A stretch of 64,000 bases of DNA from Ectocarpus siliculosus (GCA_000310025.1 FN649728.1:3435025-3499024), one strand, 5' to 3'; shown: positions 1 to 13,325, counted from the first letter of the stretch. The notes: generated by a model from the letters alone, not told the origin. Numbers and translations: made by a program.

Positions 1-13
1 ATACATACAGGTA

Positions 14-1829
14 CAGTCGTGGGCCCGGTTTAGCGGTTCCCTGTTTAGCGGGATGCCCTGAATAGCGGTTATAAAACTTCTTGACACGGCTGCACCCCGG
101 TTTAGCGGTTATACAACCGCTAAAAAATCGGTCGTGCCCTCAATAGCGGTTATTGGACATGTTTGCAGCCACCAATAGCGGTTATCGGTTCAATTTTTGC
201 GGGGGCCTGTTTGTAGTGCGCGCGTCGCTTGCACATACTCACATCACAGCGACTTGGTCAGCCTGTTGGCTGGTCGACGCTCACAAAAAAAAGGACACAG
301 ACAGACACACACACATACACCAAACGACGCAGGGCCAGAGAAGAATCGCCGAAAAATAGCTGAAGAAAGTTTTGACGACGATGAGAGTGATGGTGGTGAA
401 AGCAAGGAGGATGATGGTGAAAACACTCCAAAACGAACTCGAGTGGAAGGTGGCAGTTTTCCTCTGTTGCCACCTTCCGTGTCTGCCCTTACTCCGGGGA
501 ATAGCTTTTACCTGCCCCATGCCGCCCCCTCACGAGGTCCCAGTTAACGACATATAGAAGTGTATTGTGTTTTCAACCACGCTGAGACTGACGACGACGT
601 CTTTTCATTGGTCAGCCAGTTAGCGCGGTCGATGCTAATAATGAAGACACACACCTGCGGCGCGTGGATGGAGTACTTACTGTGCCAGCTTCTAGATGCG
701 GCACGAGTCCAAGCCGCGCGCATGATTGTAGAGGTTGCGTGGTGGCCACATACACGGCATGTGTGTGGGGAGGTGGAGGTTCCGGATGAGAACGAGATGC
801 AACCGGCGTACAACCAAGAAGGCGCAGAGTTCCCCTAGTTTCTCAAATCCGCCCAAGCGCCAAGAGGTGTTAGGTGGCTTTAGCACCAGGCGCGCGGAAA
901 GAAACAACTCGCGCTGCAGCTACACGACAACAGCCCCACACGCGGCTCTACTTTGGCTAGAATCTCGAGGTTTTGAAGCTTCTTGACCAGAAGGTAGCGC
1001 AAGCAGAAATACTGCGAACAGGAAGAGATCACCGAAGCTTTGCGTAAAAGGGCGCGAATGACGAGGTTGTTGAAAGTTGGCCGGTATGTACATGGAGGGG
1101 GGCCTAACCCCTCCGACGACGACACAAAGACCTAGAGCTAGGCCTAGATACCACCGCACAATTTGACGGAGCGAAAGGCAGGGGCGTGATGTCGCCGCCA
1201 CCACACTCGGAGGTATCATCGGATTTTGGCCAGCGTGGAGAGCGCGGAGTCGCGTGGCGTAAACGAAGCAGCACACTATTTCGCAAGGCAAAAATGGCGT
1301 TCCTCGCAGCGCACGCCGCTCCTCCAGCGCGCAAGGCAGATACCAGAGAGGTTGCTTTGGGTGAAGAGTGATCGATACGCGACACATGGCAGAAATGAGA
1401 TGCTCAAGCACGTGGTTGATTGCCATTGCGTTGTCACAATTTTGTCTCATCACCTACTACTTCACTTCGTTAGAGACGCGAACGATGTCCAGTCTTGATG
1501 AGGGGCATACAGTCCAGAAGGGAGAATAATCTTCGTGCTTTGGCGAATTTAAATGCATCATTAATGAATGTGCTTGCGGCGTTGTCCTTCATTGGCTCGT
1601 TACTTCTTCATCTGCACCTTCGTATGACTGCTGCAATGATACGCATGGCCCTATCAATATCAGCTCTCCACGCTGTTGTTGTAGGGCAAAAATGGGCTTT
1701 TTCCCGGTTTAGCGGTTCACGACCGCTATTAAGCCTCCTGGTTTAGCGGATATGGTTTAGCGGCGATGCCCGGAATAGCGGCTATAAAAATTCGTCACAC
1801 TATGGACCGCTAAACCGGGCCCACGACTG
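14..1829. mobile_element. Tc1/mariner-type DNA transposon, copy 1 (probably non-autonomous)
   Basis: The left end reads CAGTCGTGGGCCCGGTTTAG and the right end is its reverse complement. A TA dinucleotide flanks both ends (12-13 and 1830-1831), the target duplication expected of Tc1/mariner elements, and CAGT-starting ends with ACCGCTA repeats recall the pogo/Tigger branch. A second copy lies in inverted orientation at 53808-55615. Both subterminal regions carry several copies of the motif ACCGCTA(A/T) or its complement. Short open frames inside differ between the copies and show no DDE/D transposase motif I recognise, so the element probably relied on a transposase encoded elsewhere. The ends are directly visible; the superfamily is inferred from ends and TA duplication. 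Confidence 0.7.
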
Positions 1830-1831
1830 TA

Positions 1832-2661
1832 CTTTCTGACGCTATGAATTCATTGCTAATCTGTCTCAGACTCTTTTCTATGATAGAGATGGATTCGTTG
1901 TGTCATATTAAGAATAAAAAATAAAATAAAATAACTGTAACCATTAAACGCGGCGGAATAAGCACACTCCGCGGTGCAGGTGACAGAGGAGGTTTGCCGC
2001 TCCTCTCGTTGGCAGGCTAATCCCTGGCGAATCCCTTTGTAGAATGGAAATGGCAGGTAGGGGACTAATACACACGCTGGCGTTATGGTACAACAACGGA
2101 GGATGCATGAATGGATGGCTGTGTTCCGACGAAAAAAAGAAAGCCATCAACCATCAAGTTGTCACGTGCGAAATGCGGCCGAACATACTCTCGCGTCGGA
2201 AGTTGCAGCGGTGTGGCCCGAACCTTTCGTTGGCAGGCTAAATAGGTAGACACACAGTCATTCCAGTGTCGAACGGACAGTGCATCCTGTTGTAGATTGA
2301 ACGAAGCTTCAGTTTGATGGTGGGCAGGCAAAGTTTTGACACAAATTCGTCGAGATCGGAGCAATTTGGTGCCGGAAGCACCTGCTGCATGCTCGTGTTT
2401 CGTGCTTGAGAAGGCCGATCACCGACACAGCCAAACATTAACGCAGGAGGCGCCAATCAAGCTGAAACTTGCTGAGGGCGTCTAAAGTGGTGCAGGACGG
2501 CCGATGATCTGATTCCTCGCGCCTCGGGCGTTCAGGTCCGAAACTTGCGTGGTTGGGAGCTTCGGAGTGAATATGATCATTCATTCAATCATTCATTCAG
2601 TCATTCATATTTTTTAACCACCGCTAGAGACCGTAACGGTCTCCTAGAGGAATAAGTCTTG
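1832..2661. other. Intergenic DNA, no gene seen
   Basis: AT-rich stretches and a short ATTC-type simple repeat near 2576-2610. No open frame here has a recognisable motif or is repeated elsewhere in the window. Nothing else can be supported. Confidence 0.5.
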
Positions 2662-3797
2662 CAAATTTACACATGAGGTTTCTTCTGACGGCTGGCCAAA
2701 TTCAACTGAACAATCCACCCTCCTCCCCCTCTACGCTAGATGGGCAAAATGACGGTATTTGCTGCAAACACGATGTCGTGTGAAAGGGCTTCCACTGCTT
2801 TACATGACAGTCAACATCAAATCGATCAGGAACGAATCCTACCACAAGCTACAACTCTTAAGAAGGTCGCAAGTTCGTAACGCGGGCAAAATACACCACT
2901 CGTCTGAACGACAGACGAAGAAACGCGGAACAAACAACACGAACGGCGTCGTAATACGAAACGAAGTCGTAATTCACTGTAACGGGCAGCAAAAGCCCAT
3001 AACACAAACGGGGAGAACGGACGAAGCCAGCGATTGATGCGAAGCATGGCCAAGCAACATCATGATTCAAATGTGTACGAATTTTAGTCGAAAATTCGAA
3101 ACCACAAGCCACCAACACTCAACCGCTAGTGAGTGCGTGCAACAGGGTCGGGTAATGTATCTTCCGGAGAGCCTAGAAACGCTAGAAACGTCTATCAACA
3201 TGCAATGCGTACCCCACCAGTTTTACGCTTGTATTGTACAGTATTACCGTTCGGCACTTCTCGAGGGCATGAGAGGCATTCAATGACGTGTGCAACAGTC
3301 TATACCCAAAGGTTCGACAACCTCAGCGAGCTGCTGCTATGGGATACGTTGGACAATTGTTGCACGACGAGACTAAATGTCGCGCACGATAAACAGTCAA
3401 TATTCGAACACACACAACAACGCACCACCTAAAAAATGAAGGTCCACACACTCGGCATAACTGTAAAGACCGGCTTTTTAGGAGTTTGACTGACGGCCGG
3501 GAATTCGTCGGTCGATTTGCTAGAATACCGGAAGTGTTCTTGATTGCTACACTCGTTTAGCCGAGATGCTCTGGAACAAAATCCGACGTCGTGTGTAGAC
3601 TTGGAAACTCGATACGTTCAAGTGAAAGCACAGGAGGGGCGCAACGAATCAAAAGTCAACGGGATACGAGGTGAGGGCCGATGGATGATTTCTGAATCCT
3701 CCCCGAGTTCGTTCCGGAAAATGGGACCGGTGCCTCTTCCGACTGATAGCATTGAAGCGAGTCTACCCGTCGGTCCCGCCCTTGCCCGACATCGCAG
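2662..3797. other. 3' flank of paralogue 1, possible long 3' UTR
   Basis: No exon of the family and no other recognisable coding sequence. The block is well conserved with 19798-20924 behind paralogue 2. Short plus-strand open frames here are also partly shared between the copies, but they carry frame-breaking differences. Long 3' UTRs are common in brown algae, so part of this may be transcribed; that is inference. Confidence 0.4.
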
Positions 3798-6700
3798 TTA
3801 AGTCGCCTCGGTTTGCGCATGGATGGGTCCAACACCAGGATCTTCCTCCACAGGAACAACTGGGACTTGTCCTAGGACCTGCGTTGTACCGGCACGCATG
3901 CTAGCACCATATTTCCCCGACTGCCTGGCCGACAACATCGCCGTTTCTGTCCTCAGCAACGGCTGCCCCGCGTGCCTGCCAGTGTTGATGGACTTCATGC
4001 AGCTGGTGAATCCGAGAGGCAAGGCAATCTGCAAATGGCAGGGAAAAGTATCAACACCAAGGACGCGTGTACACAACCGGGTGAGATGGGTGGCCTGTTG
4101 GATCGACTGTGATGTGAATCCGACAACGAGTGTATTTACCCACCGTTCGAAGAGTATCGCTCCTCATGTGTGGGAGGAACCCGAAAGCCGTAATCCTGAC
4201 GAACACGAATGGCTACAATGTGGACTCGGAAGGCCCCTGGAACTATATGCCAACGGTTCCGGGCACGTGATGGTCGAATCGGGTGTAGGCCCGTACTTCA
4301 GATCACGCACGGCGTGAACAGTGCCGCCTGACTTCAAATGCGACAGGGATCAACAGCTTCTCGCCAGCCCTCGTGTTGTCAATAACTTTTGAATATCCGA
4401 GAGCGAGGAGGGAGGGCGCCGGGGATTGAATTGAACTCTGGAAGAAATGCGAAGGCTGGAATGCTTCGCGATGTAGAGTACTACAGTAGGGTTCCTCTCC
4501 AATGCCTAGGATGGACAGGGGTATGTTGGTCACTTCGCTACAGGGGCAGAACTCCACAGCTACTGATATATTTAAGACTCCACATTGGCCCTTTCAATCA
4601 TGCCTGTCATGTTTGAACAAAGCAGTGATTGCGGCTTCCTCTTGCGTGCCTTTGGCGATTTGCGAGGGGTTGTCGTAAATCTGCTAGCCTACCCCGCCGG
4701 CTTGAATGTTGATAAGGTCTATTTGGGGCACACTATCTTCACAACCAGGTATGTTTGGGCCCAAGCGTTTTTGCTGAGGCAGCTGTGAGCCTTGCAGGCA
4801 CAGCGGTGGTGTTGCTCGGCCTATCTAGGTCAGATGGTGGCTGTGTCGTAGACAAGAACCGGCGACGCCGGTATGGCAGATGATGCCGCTGATGCAAGAA
4901 AAAATGACGAACTCGTTGCCACCACCCACCTCGGTCAGGCACAGGGTCACGCAAATGTTGATCGATGGTGTGATGTGTCCAAGGACAGCCGCCTGCGATA
5001 TCAAGGTGGCACGGTTGAGTAATGGACCCGCGATGAGTAGGCCACACATCTGAGAACGACGCCGCTCTGCGGACGTGGTTTGGTGAGAAGCAGATGTGAG
5101 GGTGGTTGCGCATAGGACAAGTGCGTACAATGTGGGCGACGCAGGTGATACTAGTAGGACCGAAACAATCACCCTGCAGCTACGGTCCCCCAGTCTACTG
5201 AACAAGGACGGAGCAGTTAAGGGCCTGTGTAGAGAAGAATTCGAACCTTGTTGGTATCAGAAGGAGTGCTGACGTGGGCGAGAACCACCACGACCGTCGT
5301 GATCACGTACGCACAGGCGATGCCGACAGTGCACACTATGTTCCGGACCACCACCCGGCGGTACACCGCCCCGCCGGATTGGGTGCCGCCTTGCGGCAAA
5401 AGCATTGGTTTGATGAACATCGCCAGCAAAAGCACGAACTGGCAGAACATTTGAGATCGACACAGTAGGGCCGAAGGCATGAGAGATGGAAGTGAGTAAG
5501 GGTGCCGAGCACAAGGAACATGGCCCTGGTGCTTTCGTGCGAGCATACAAATTTCGGTGCTGCGCTTTGTCGCCCCTAGACGTAGGGTGTACCGCCAATG
5601 CTGGCGTGCACGAGAGTGATGATAGTAAGCGTTGAACATGAGAACGATGTGCCCTCCAACCCGTGCACATCTCGCCCACGCATCTCCTCTGCCTTGCCCA
5701 CTCCAAAGGGCTGTAGCTGTGGAGGTTAGGGTTTCCTTGATTGGTGCGTTACATCGAAACGGCCCGACGCTCAACGTGTGCGTTTAGCTCACCTGGACAG
5801 TCAACAAGGCATTGTTGCTAGCGAATCCAATCATATCGTCGAGCTCCCCAGTTTCCGTCTCCTCATTAGAGCGATTGAAACACGCCGTCCCCTGACCGAA
5901 TCAGAGCGGAAACGTGGTAGGTTTCGTCGTATCATCAAGTAGGGCAATGCCTCGAGCGCGAGTTCGAGCAAAGTAGTTGCGCACGACCACGAACGGCGAT
6001 ATGATATGAAGGGCAATATTTTTTTAGAGAAAAATCCGGTTGAGCTTACCTCCGAATTTGTGGCACCAGGAATCGTAAGGCCCACGGCTACTGCCGACGC
6101 CGGCCTGTGAAAGAAGCCAGGACAATTTGGAGGTCCAGTCAACGTGCGAGAACAAAACGCCTTCTCGAGAGGTCTCATACGGTGAAAGCACTCCGATGTG
6201 GTGACATTCACGATCATCACAACCGTTGCTCCTGGACGGAGTTGTAGGCCACCGCGGGGGGTGCTAAAAGGCCATTTTTTCAAGACATAAACAAGCAGAA
6301 CAACAACCAAAGGCAACAACCACGTGCCACGAGGAGGCTGCCCGTTCTGGTCATATTTGATGCAGGGTTAATACGATCGCCTGCTTTGTTCTTGGATGTC
6401 GGGGATGTTCGTGTGTGTACATATGTAGGAAGGATCTGAGGACGGTTCTGTGTTCCGTAGATGAAGGGACCTCCTGTGGTAGACTTGGATGAGTCTGCAG
6501 TGACCCCATGCTTCGTCAGCCTGTGTGGGGCACTCTCTTTTTTCTCTGTCTGTCGTGCGTTTGTCCTGCGGATCTAATACAAGCCATCAACGAGACTTTT
6601 TTGTCACTGGACACAAATACGGGCATACCCGGCAAACACTCCGGCTCTAGGAGTGATCAACAGGGGAAACTACCTATATTTCGCGTCCCGGACGACCGCT

Positions 6701-9700
6701 AGTATCAGGGATACTGTCTGGTAACAAACGGAGAAGCCGGCGGCCTAATGATGTGCCCAATATGAGGGAGAGATCTGGCAATCACTCATCAATTACACTT
6801 CTCACAGGAATATCCACGCCCAGAAGTGAGACCACCAGGTGATGCCTTTTTCCCAACAGGTGAGAGTTCGGTTGCCGTTCGTAACGCTTGTCTTTGCGAG
6901 GAGAAACAGCACCAGGCACGCCTGGTCGTAGGTGAGACATATTCCACCATACAAGCGTTAGATTTTTGCCTGGCAAACCCATGCTCAGTCCAGTTGGTGA
7001 AACGGGATAAGCTCCGCACCACTCCTTGGAAACGCCAAAATTTCGGCTCGATACGCTCATGTTCAGAAGGAAAGCGGATATTCCTGACTGCCAATGTCCC
7101 AATCATCGATGCAATCGATGCCTGCATGAAACGCCAAGCGATTTGAGAACTGAAAACCCGCTTACACGGCCAGCTACGGCCTGTAGTGCGCTTACGTCGT
7201 ATAGTAGGAGTGAAGCGGCCCATGCTGCCTGAGTCACCCGGCAAGAAGTATCCGATATGGGTAGCATGTACTTCGCTACGCCTGTGCACATATTGACGGA
7301 TGCTGCGATGTGCATGGCCATGAGCCTCCGGTGGAGCGTCCTGCCACGGGTACAGCACCGTTTCGTTCGGACGGCGCAACATTGGAGAAATGGGGACCGT
7401 CGGGGATATTGAGTGAATCCGTTATGAGTTAGGACGAGTTGGACGTGTGTACGCGATATGTTTTCAGATGGAAAATGAGACGTTTCCAATCACCACCCGT
7501 CGTACAAACCAATGATGATCTGGAATATTTTCTCGTCATGATGATGTCAAAGGGCGAGGCAGAAATGGACATACTTTGTAAAATATTCAGTCAGGTCGAA
7601 ACTGAGCACATGCGGGTCTTTTTCGTTCGTGAACGGTAGGGAACATCCTCCTTGACCTTTACGCAACCATTTTTGACTACGACAGGTTACTTGAATTCCG
7701 CTGGAGAATTGATAGCAACATCTGCGGGAATTTCCATGACTGTTCATGGACGCCCGAACATATGTTGCGTGTCCCTTCGCAGAACACCGCGCGCAGTAGT
7801 AGGCTTCAAACATTGTACGTCTGTGCCACGTTTGGTCAAACACCATCGTCGTAACATTTTCAAACGACAAAGGAAGATGGTCGCTTGTGGTTGCCAGGAA
7901 TAGGTTCACAAACAACTGTCAAGCGGCACGTTTTCTCGGGCAAAGCAAACTCGAGTCATCTAAAAGTTCGAGGCATATGAACTGAATGCTGCGCGTACAT
8001 CTGTCGGGTATCTCCCATAGGCAAGAAAAACGGTCTGAGAACAGCCGTTCTCTGCATTTTCTTGAACACCATAATAATGCGGTGCATTGCTTCTCCCAGT
8101 TGAACATGTAATGGGATATCAGAAAATGATGGTTGCCGGTGTATTTAACGGCGCTTGCTCGTCGTTATCACCAACGAAGAATACCACCTCACAGTCTCTA
8201 CATAGGACCTGCTCTGACGATTTTCGCCAAGACTTTGTCGTGAAGCAACTGCAGTCACACCCAAAAATCTACATACTCTTTGTTCAGCTTTTGCTTTTTG
8301 GACATGAATTGCCAATGAATAGCAACGTCGAAGACAACGGAAGAGTTCCATCGTCAACTGCACTTCACTCGAACACGAGAGTGTCCCGTCGAATCTTGGG
8401 GTTGGGATTTTGAACAACCCTACTGGAGGGAATGTTAGCACCTGGGTGAGGGTCGAGTTCAGTCATTCCGTTCGCAGGTTGCTTTTGATGAACCAAGGGG
8501 TATGCACGACAACAAATTCTAGATTCACATGGTCAAAAAAAATATGCATATTTGATGTTTTCGTGGGTATTGTCGTGGGGGCATATTGTCGGGGGGTCGC
8601 GAGAGTATTTTGGTACGTTGACGCGTTTTCACTGACGCGTGATGCTTCTGGAAAATCCGTAGTAGGTTGATGATAGGGCTTCACGACAACCAAACTATGT
8701 ACATATATCGCATCGTTGGTGTAGTGGGTAACCTCGAAAACGTACGGACAGCAGGGCAAATTTTTAATGTACCGAGACAGAGCTTTTAGGAGTTCAATTA
8801 CGCGTGCTAAGCCCGCCAATAAACGCTGAAACCCATTCATCTGCGAGCCAAACGCTTTCAAAATGTTGCGCCTCACTCAATGAATCGATGAAGGAAAGGA
8901 GACACCAGAGCAGAGGTGCCGTCACTGGGGCAGCAAAAGAATCGCCGTGCAGATATTCTGCCATGCGGGTTGTCAACAAACCGACGCGTCGGAATGGATG
9001 GATGATTGATGGCGACTGTTTTGGGTGGGGTGTTCACTCCAATGAAGAACCTACCGATAGATGGAGTCAAGAGAGCAAAAAAAAAAAACGCGGAGCTGCC
9101 AGAGCATCATCATCACGTTACTTGAAGTGTTCTGGCGAGAGGAAGGGCGTGCAGATGATATAAAAGCATGCATGGATCCCTGGGTGGATACTACTGCTGT
9201 GCTGCAGTAGCTCGACATAAAATATTCGCGTGTGTGTGCGTGATGCGCGCGTGCGTGTTTGTAGCTCTTCTTCTAGCGGGTGCTGCTGCTGCGTACTCGT
9301 CATCGACACTCAGTACTGCGAAACTTCGTGCACAGTGGTCTCTGCTGCTGTTGGCGTCTGGTATGCGTCAGTTGTAGCGCCCAGGCTCCGGCCTGATGTA
9401 TGCGTGTCGGTCTCTGAACTGGTTGGCTCGAATGCGGTGCGCCCAGAAGAAAAAGCGGCGTAATTGCCCAAATTAGTCGAAAATAGACAAGACGCCAAGT
9501 AGGCGCCAAGGACATGGAGACAGCTGATTGGCGGACGCCAAGTTAAATCTGTCCCGGTAGCTTTTTTTGCTGCCGACAGCAGGTGGTGCATTCGACATTC
9601 CCTCTTTGGAGTGAAAACTTGACTTCGTGAGTGTATTCAAGTCAACTTGACTGTCGACGAGGGTAAGGGACGGCTGAACCCTTCTCGTAATGAAAACTAC

Positions 9701-10688
9701 TGCAGAGCGTCGGGCAAGCACCCCAGGAGGGAAGGTGGGAGATTGAAATACAACCATTTCTACAAGGCGTCCCGTGTGACCTTCCGCCTGGGTTACCCCG
9801 GCTGATACGTCAAACCGACCGGTGTACCGTAGACTCTGGTGCCAGATTGGATGGGACGGAACAAGCACACACGTAGTTCTACACGTATTATCGTACCTGA
9901 AAACCTGAATGCATTCTGCGTGTGTCGAAGCGGCGACGACGAAACATGAACATGTCGACGAGGGTATACACAACAGTTTGTTATCCGAAAGTCTAGGTAT
10001 ACAGTACCACATAGTAACTTGAGTGCTTTCTTACATTTGTACAGCTGCGGTACGAAAGTAGGCTGCAGTTCTATGCAAGAAAAGTCGTTCGCCGAACCTG
10101 TATGGTGTACCGTGGTCTTCATAGCTACACACCCATACCCGATTCTCCACAGCCCGCAACTCTGCCCCACGCTCTGCCACCTCTGCCGCACGAACCAAGG
10201 TGCCCGAAATGGTGGCGTTCACGTTCTCGTCGATAGATTTGTGAAGACGCATCAACCTGCTTCGGCATCCTCGCCGTGGTGGAGGAATCTAGCTGTGAAG
10301 ATCGGAGAGTGTAGCAGCTCGTGCAACATGCTGTGCAGCTGTGATGTGATGCATATTATTGCCGAGGTAGTGCTGTTGGTCGGACTCTTTCCGTCCGTGA
10401 AGAGGGCATATGCTATTGTTGCTACAGATTGCACTCTCTGGTCTACCGCCCAACTCCTGCTCGTAGGGCAGGAGGCACCAACCTTACTCTCGAACTGCCC
10501 CCGCCAGTGGGTGCTTGTTGCTGTCGTGGTGAGGTTACTGACAAGGCCTGCGACGGCGACTGGGCTCCTCGTCCTGTGATCGCCTGGGAAGCTCGAGCCA
10601 GCCGTGAAGAAGGCGACACCGCGTCGGCCACCAAAACAGCACGCGCAGTGGTGAGGGCCAACCCTAGTACAAAAACCACACCCGCCAT
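3798..10688 (-). CDS. Multi-pass membrane protein, family paralogue 1 (8 exons)
   Basis: Function unknown. Exons, 5' to 3': 10483-10688, 7196-7340, 6806-6921, 6050-6104, 5793-5891, 5247-5438, 4930-4992, 3798-4028. They join without a frame break into 368 residues. Boundaries use GT donors and AG acceptors that coincide in the paralogues. The start is the ATG at 10688, opening a signal-like hydrophobic stretch (about 1-20). Further hydrophobic segments lie near 74-93, 106-128, 144-166, 198-220, 240-263 and 282-302, followed by a tail of about 65 residues. That gives six helices plus a signal peptide, or seven helices. Conserved features are RTLHRRL at the start of exon 2, LVLFLLAKTSVTNG in exon 3 with a nearby N-x-T sequon, a G-x-x-C exon 5, and the basic loop TQSGGAVYRR in exon 6. 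A receptor-like role is possible from topology only. Intron 1 is about 3.1 kb; the others are 0.2-0.9 kb. Confidence 0.75.
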
Positions 10689-12189
10689 CACCGACGTAAC
10701 TTTCCACCATAAGCCACCATCTGAAAGCCGGGTGCCACCTACAGCAGGTGCAAGTTCGTCACACGTGGAAAATACTGGTATGAAAATACTTGCATTGACA
10801 CGGTACAGTGAAACCGTCACCTCGGGACGAAAATCGCGCCGCATTTTTTGCCTACACAAGATAGCACACACCCCGGAACCCGGAACGATATTAAAGCTCC
10901 CGAAGTGAATGCGACATGTTTTCGAAAGGTGATGACGAGGCGGTTGCAACGTCGCCTGTTTCAGCGCCGCTGCTGTCTCTGTGTTGTACAGTAGTCGATC
11001 TTTGGAAATCGGCCGGAGAGACGTGGCAAGACGTGGTACAGTCTATGTCTATCTGGTGTGTGTCAATCAACTTGGTACCACGGGTATAAATAACGCTCCG
11101 GTTTTCCTCAATCCCTCGATTCAGTCAACACAACGTGTGGCGTATTGGCTGCTGCTTGCTGCAGTCAGTCCTGCATTTGAACGTTTGTCAGTTCGTATTG
11201 TGGCTTGGTCAAAGATGGCACATGTCCATGTCGGGGCTGCGGCGCTGGAAGGTGAGTACACGTGTTACTAGGGTTAAGGATTGGCCCCCGCCCCCCAATG
11301 GGGCTGGGGGCCAACATCCAGGACGGATGGTGGTGAGTGTCCGGGAGGAAGGGAAGAAGAAGAAGGGGAGAGGATTTGTAGGAGCGGGAAGAAGGGACGG
11401 TGTTGGGAGAGGCAAGGAAGTGGTGAAGAATTTCGGCACTCGAGCGTGCGGTCCCGTCGGGAGTGAAAGGGAGATGTCAGTCCGTAGTTTTGTCTATCGG
11501 AATCGAAAAGCCGAAAAATCGAGGTATACATTATGTACATAACGATGGAGAAGGCCGACCAGGAAGGTACGAAGAGAGGAAAATGCACCCCACGTACGTC
11601 GACGTTTGCGTCGTGGAACGATCCTTCCGTATAACGCAGGTACTCACCAAATGCAAGACGGGGAGGAGGAGGTAAAATACCGATCGTGAAAGTCAAAGCA
11701 TCGGTCATAACCGCATATGACTCATGCGCGGAGAAGTTACCACGGAGACTTATACCAACAAGAATTTTGGCCGGCTGAGAAGGTTTGAAGACACGAATAC
11801 TTAAGCGACGATGGCAAGCGCAACGTTAAAACTTCACAAGAAGAAAAGTGCATACAAAAAAGAAAAGGCCGGATGCCGACCTATGGCTCTCTCGGGATGA
11901 AGGGATTCTTCCCACAATTTCCAACAAACAGATAATCCACAAGTACGGACATATGAAGGTACTGGGTAGAGAGAGATCGGAACGGTTTTTAAGAAGACAC
12001 AACAACAACAGCAATGATGAAGGTCGACCCGTCCTGCGTCGTTCGGTGTAAAATGATAAATGCGAAAGATGGACTGCGTAAAGATCCAGCGGTCTTTTTC
12101 GGCAGTGGCAAAGAAATATGCAACCACATGTCGCAAAAAAAAAAAAAAAGTTGAGCGGGATACCGTAGGACATAGAACACCGCCTTCTC

Positions 12190-12810
12190 TGGTGCTGCAG
12201 GCAGGTTTGCTTCCACAACCCGGGAACCCAACTCACTCTGTATTTCGGCCTACAAGACTCCAATCGACGCAAGCACCGGTAGGAGAGTGCGCGTGGAAGA
12301 TGCCGTACAGCACAACTCCACTCTCTTACGACATCTATGTACAGTAGTACCGCTGTCGTTGTAGCACCATGTGGAAGATCTCCGAGGGGTCCTCCTGCGC
12401 GGTAACGACAACATATGGCGAGAGTTCTACGTGTACCTGTCGTCGACACATGTGGCAGCCGCACGACACACGAACGGATTTTTGCATCGCATTCTAATAT
12501 GGTTCGCCGTGGCAGGAAGTATCCCATCCAGTTAGGTCGTTGCGGTAGTACGCGGACGTCGTTCGGCGTCTAGTCCATACTGCTGTAGTAGCAAAAACAC
12601 CGCAGTAATCGAGCTATGCATGCATTTTTTTGCTCTGGTTCACTTTTGCCTCCACAACCCGAGAATCTCACGGCCGTATCTCAACCTACAAGACTCCAAT
12701 CAACAAACCAGTACTGGCAGAAGTGCGTGAAAGATGCCGTGACAGCACAACTAAGTCGACACTCGTACGACTTCTATGTACAGTCGGCGCTAGGTCCATA
12801 CTGTAGAAAC
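12190..12810. repeat. Local direct repeat pair (about 160 bp, 450 bp apart)
   Basis: 12190-12350 and 12640-12810 share TTGC(T/C)TCCACAACCCG, CCTACAAGACTCCAATC, GAAGATGCCGT/GAAAGATGCCGT and TCTATGTACAGT in the same order and orientation. The spacer sequence is unrelated. The phrase ATACTGTAGAAACAC at the end of the second unit recurs near 18296, so this is probably part of a dispersed family. Confidence 0.6.
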
Positions 12811-12999
12811 ACAAAAATCGAGCAATCTTTTTTATATTTTTTCCCATACTAATAACAAGAAATGTATCACGTCACGACGACCATCCTGTGAGTATAGACT
12901 TAACTACAATTCATTATGTCGGAGGCCTGAGACGCAAGAGTTCAACCATTGTTGCACTCTAAAAGCAAGACGTTTTTTTTCGGTGCATCAGCTCGCGGT

Positions 13000-13325
13000 C
13001 GCCTTGAGACTTTATTTTCGCCGGCTGTTGCCCGCTGCAGCGGGCCAGTCTCTGGATCGCATCGCCCCTGTCGCGAGCTCGAAACTCCAAAGGCGAGCAG
13101 AGTTACAGCAGGTAAATGCACGCAAACACTTTTTCAGTCATTGAGCTATAGACGTTGCGGTGCGGTAAATCGGTTTTAATTGTTTGTACATGGGGTTCAA
13201 ACAATTTTTTCGGCCGTCTTCGCCGACGTGGGCGTGCCACTCTCACGATCACAGCGCCCCTGTCGCGAGCTCTAGACTCCAAGGGCGAGCCGAGTTACAG
13301 CACCGTGAAGTACGGGTAAATATCG
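13000..13325. repeat. Local direct repeat pair around GCCCCTGTCGCGAGCTC
   Basis: About 13000-13120 and 13200-13325 both carry GCCCCTGTCGCGAGCTC followed by A(A/G)ACTCCAA and GAGTTACAGCA, ending in GGTAAAT. Similarity is about 70 per cent by eye. Function unknown. Confidence 0.5.

Larger units (their letters stand above)
2662..11252. repeat. Segmental duplication, copy A (contains paralogue 1)
   Basis: Matches 19798-29000 in the same orientation along nearly its whole length. The match starts at the shared TTACACATGAGG near 2663/19799, runs through every exon and intron of the membrane-protein gene, and fades after the shared GGCTGCGGCGCTGGAAGG near 11235/28983. Copy B is about 600 bp longer because of insertions and deletions in introns. 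Flank and intron similarity shows that a genomic block was duplicated rather than a processed transcript. Limits are by eye, plus or minus about 50 bp. Confidence 0.85.

Noticed and set aside
4993-5049. Upstream extension of exon 7 (starting MCGLLIAGPLL) in paralogues 1 and 2
   Set aside because: The extension has a usable acceptor only in copies 1 and 2. An in-phase CAG|GCGG or GCAG|GCGG acceptor 57 nt further in is shared by all four copies and gives 63-nt exons everywhere.
6255-6345. Hydrophobic frame between exons 3 and 4 of paralogue 1 as a further exon
   Set aside because: Its counterpart in paralogue 2 (about 24740) has a 5-nt length difference that breaks the frame, and exon 3 joins exon 4 directly in phase (CT + G) in all four genes. 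It is intronic.
11080-11090. TATAAATA upstream of paralogue 1
   Set aside because: It reads as a TATA box only on the plus strand, while the gene is on the minus strand, and it is not kept in the duplicated flank of paralogue 2.
11826-12527. 233-codon open frame on the minus strand
   Set aside because: It includes a poly-Phe run from an A-run and one copy of a local repeat whose partner does not keep the frame. No motif.
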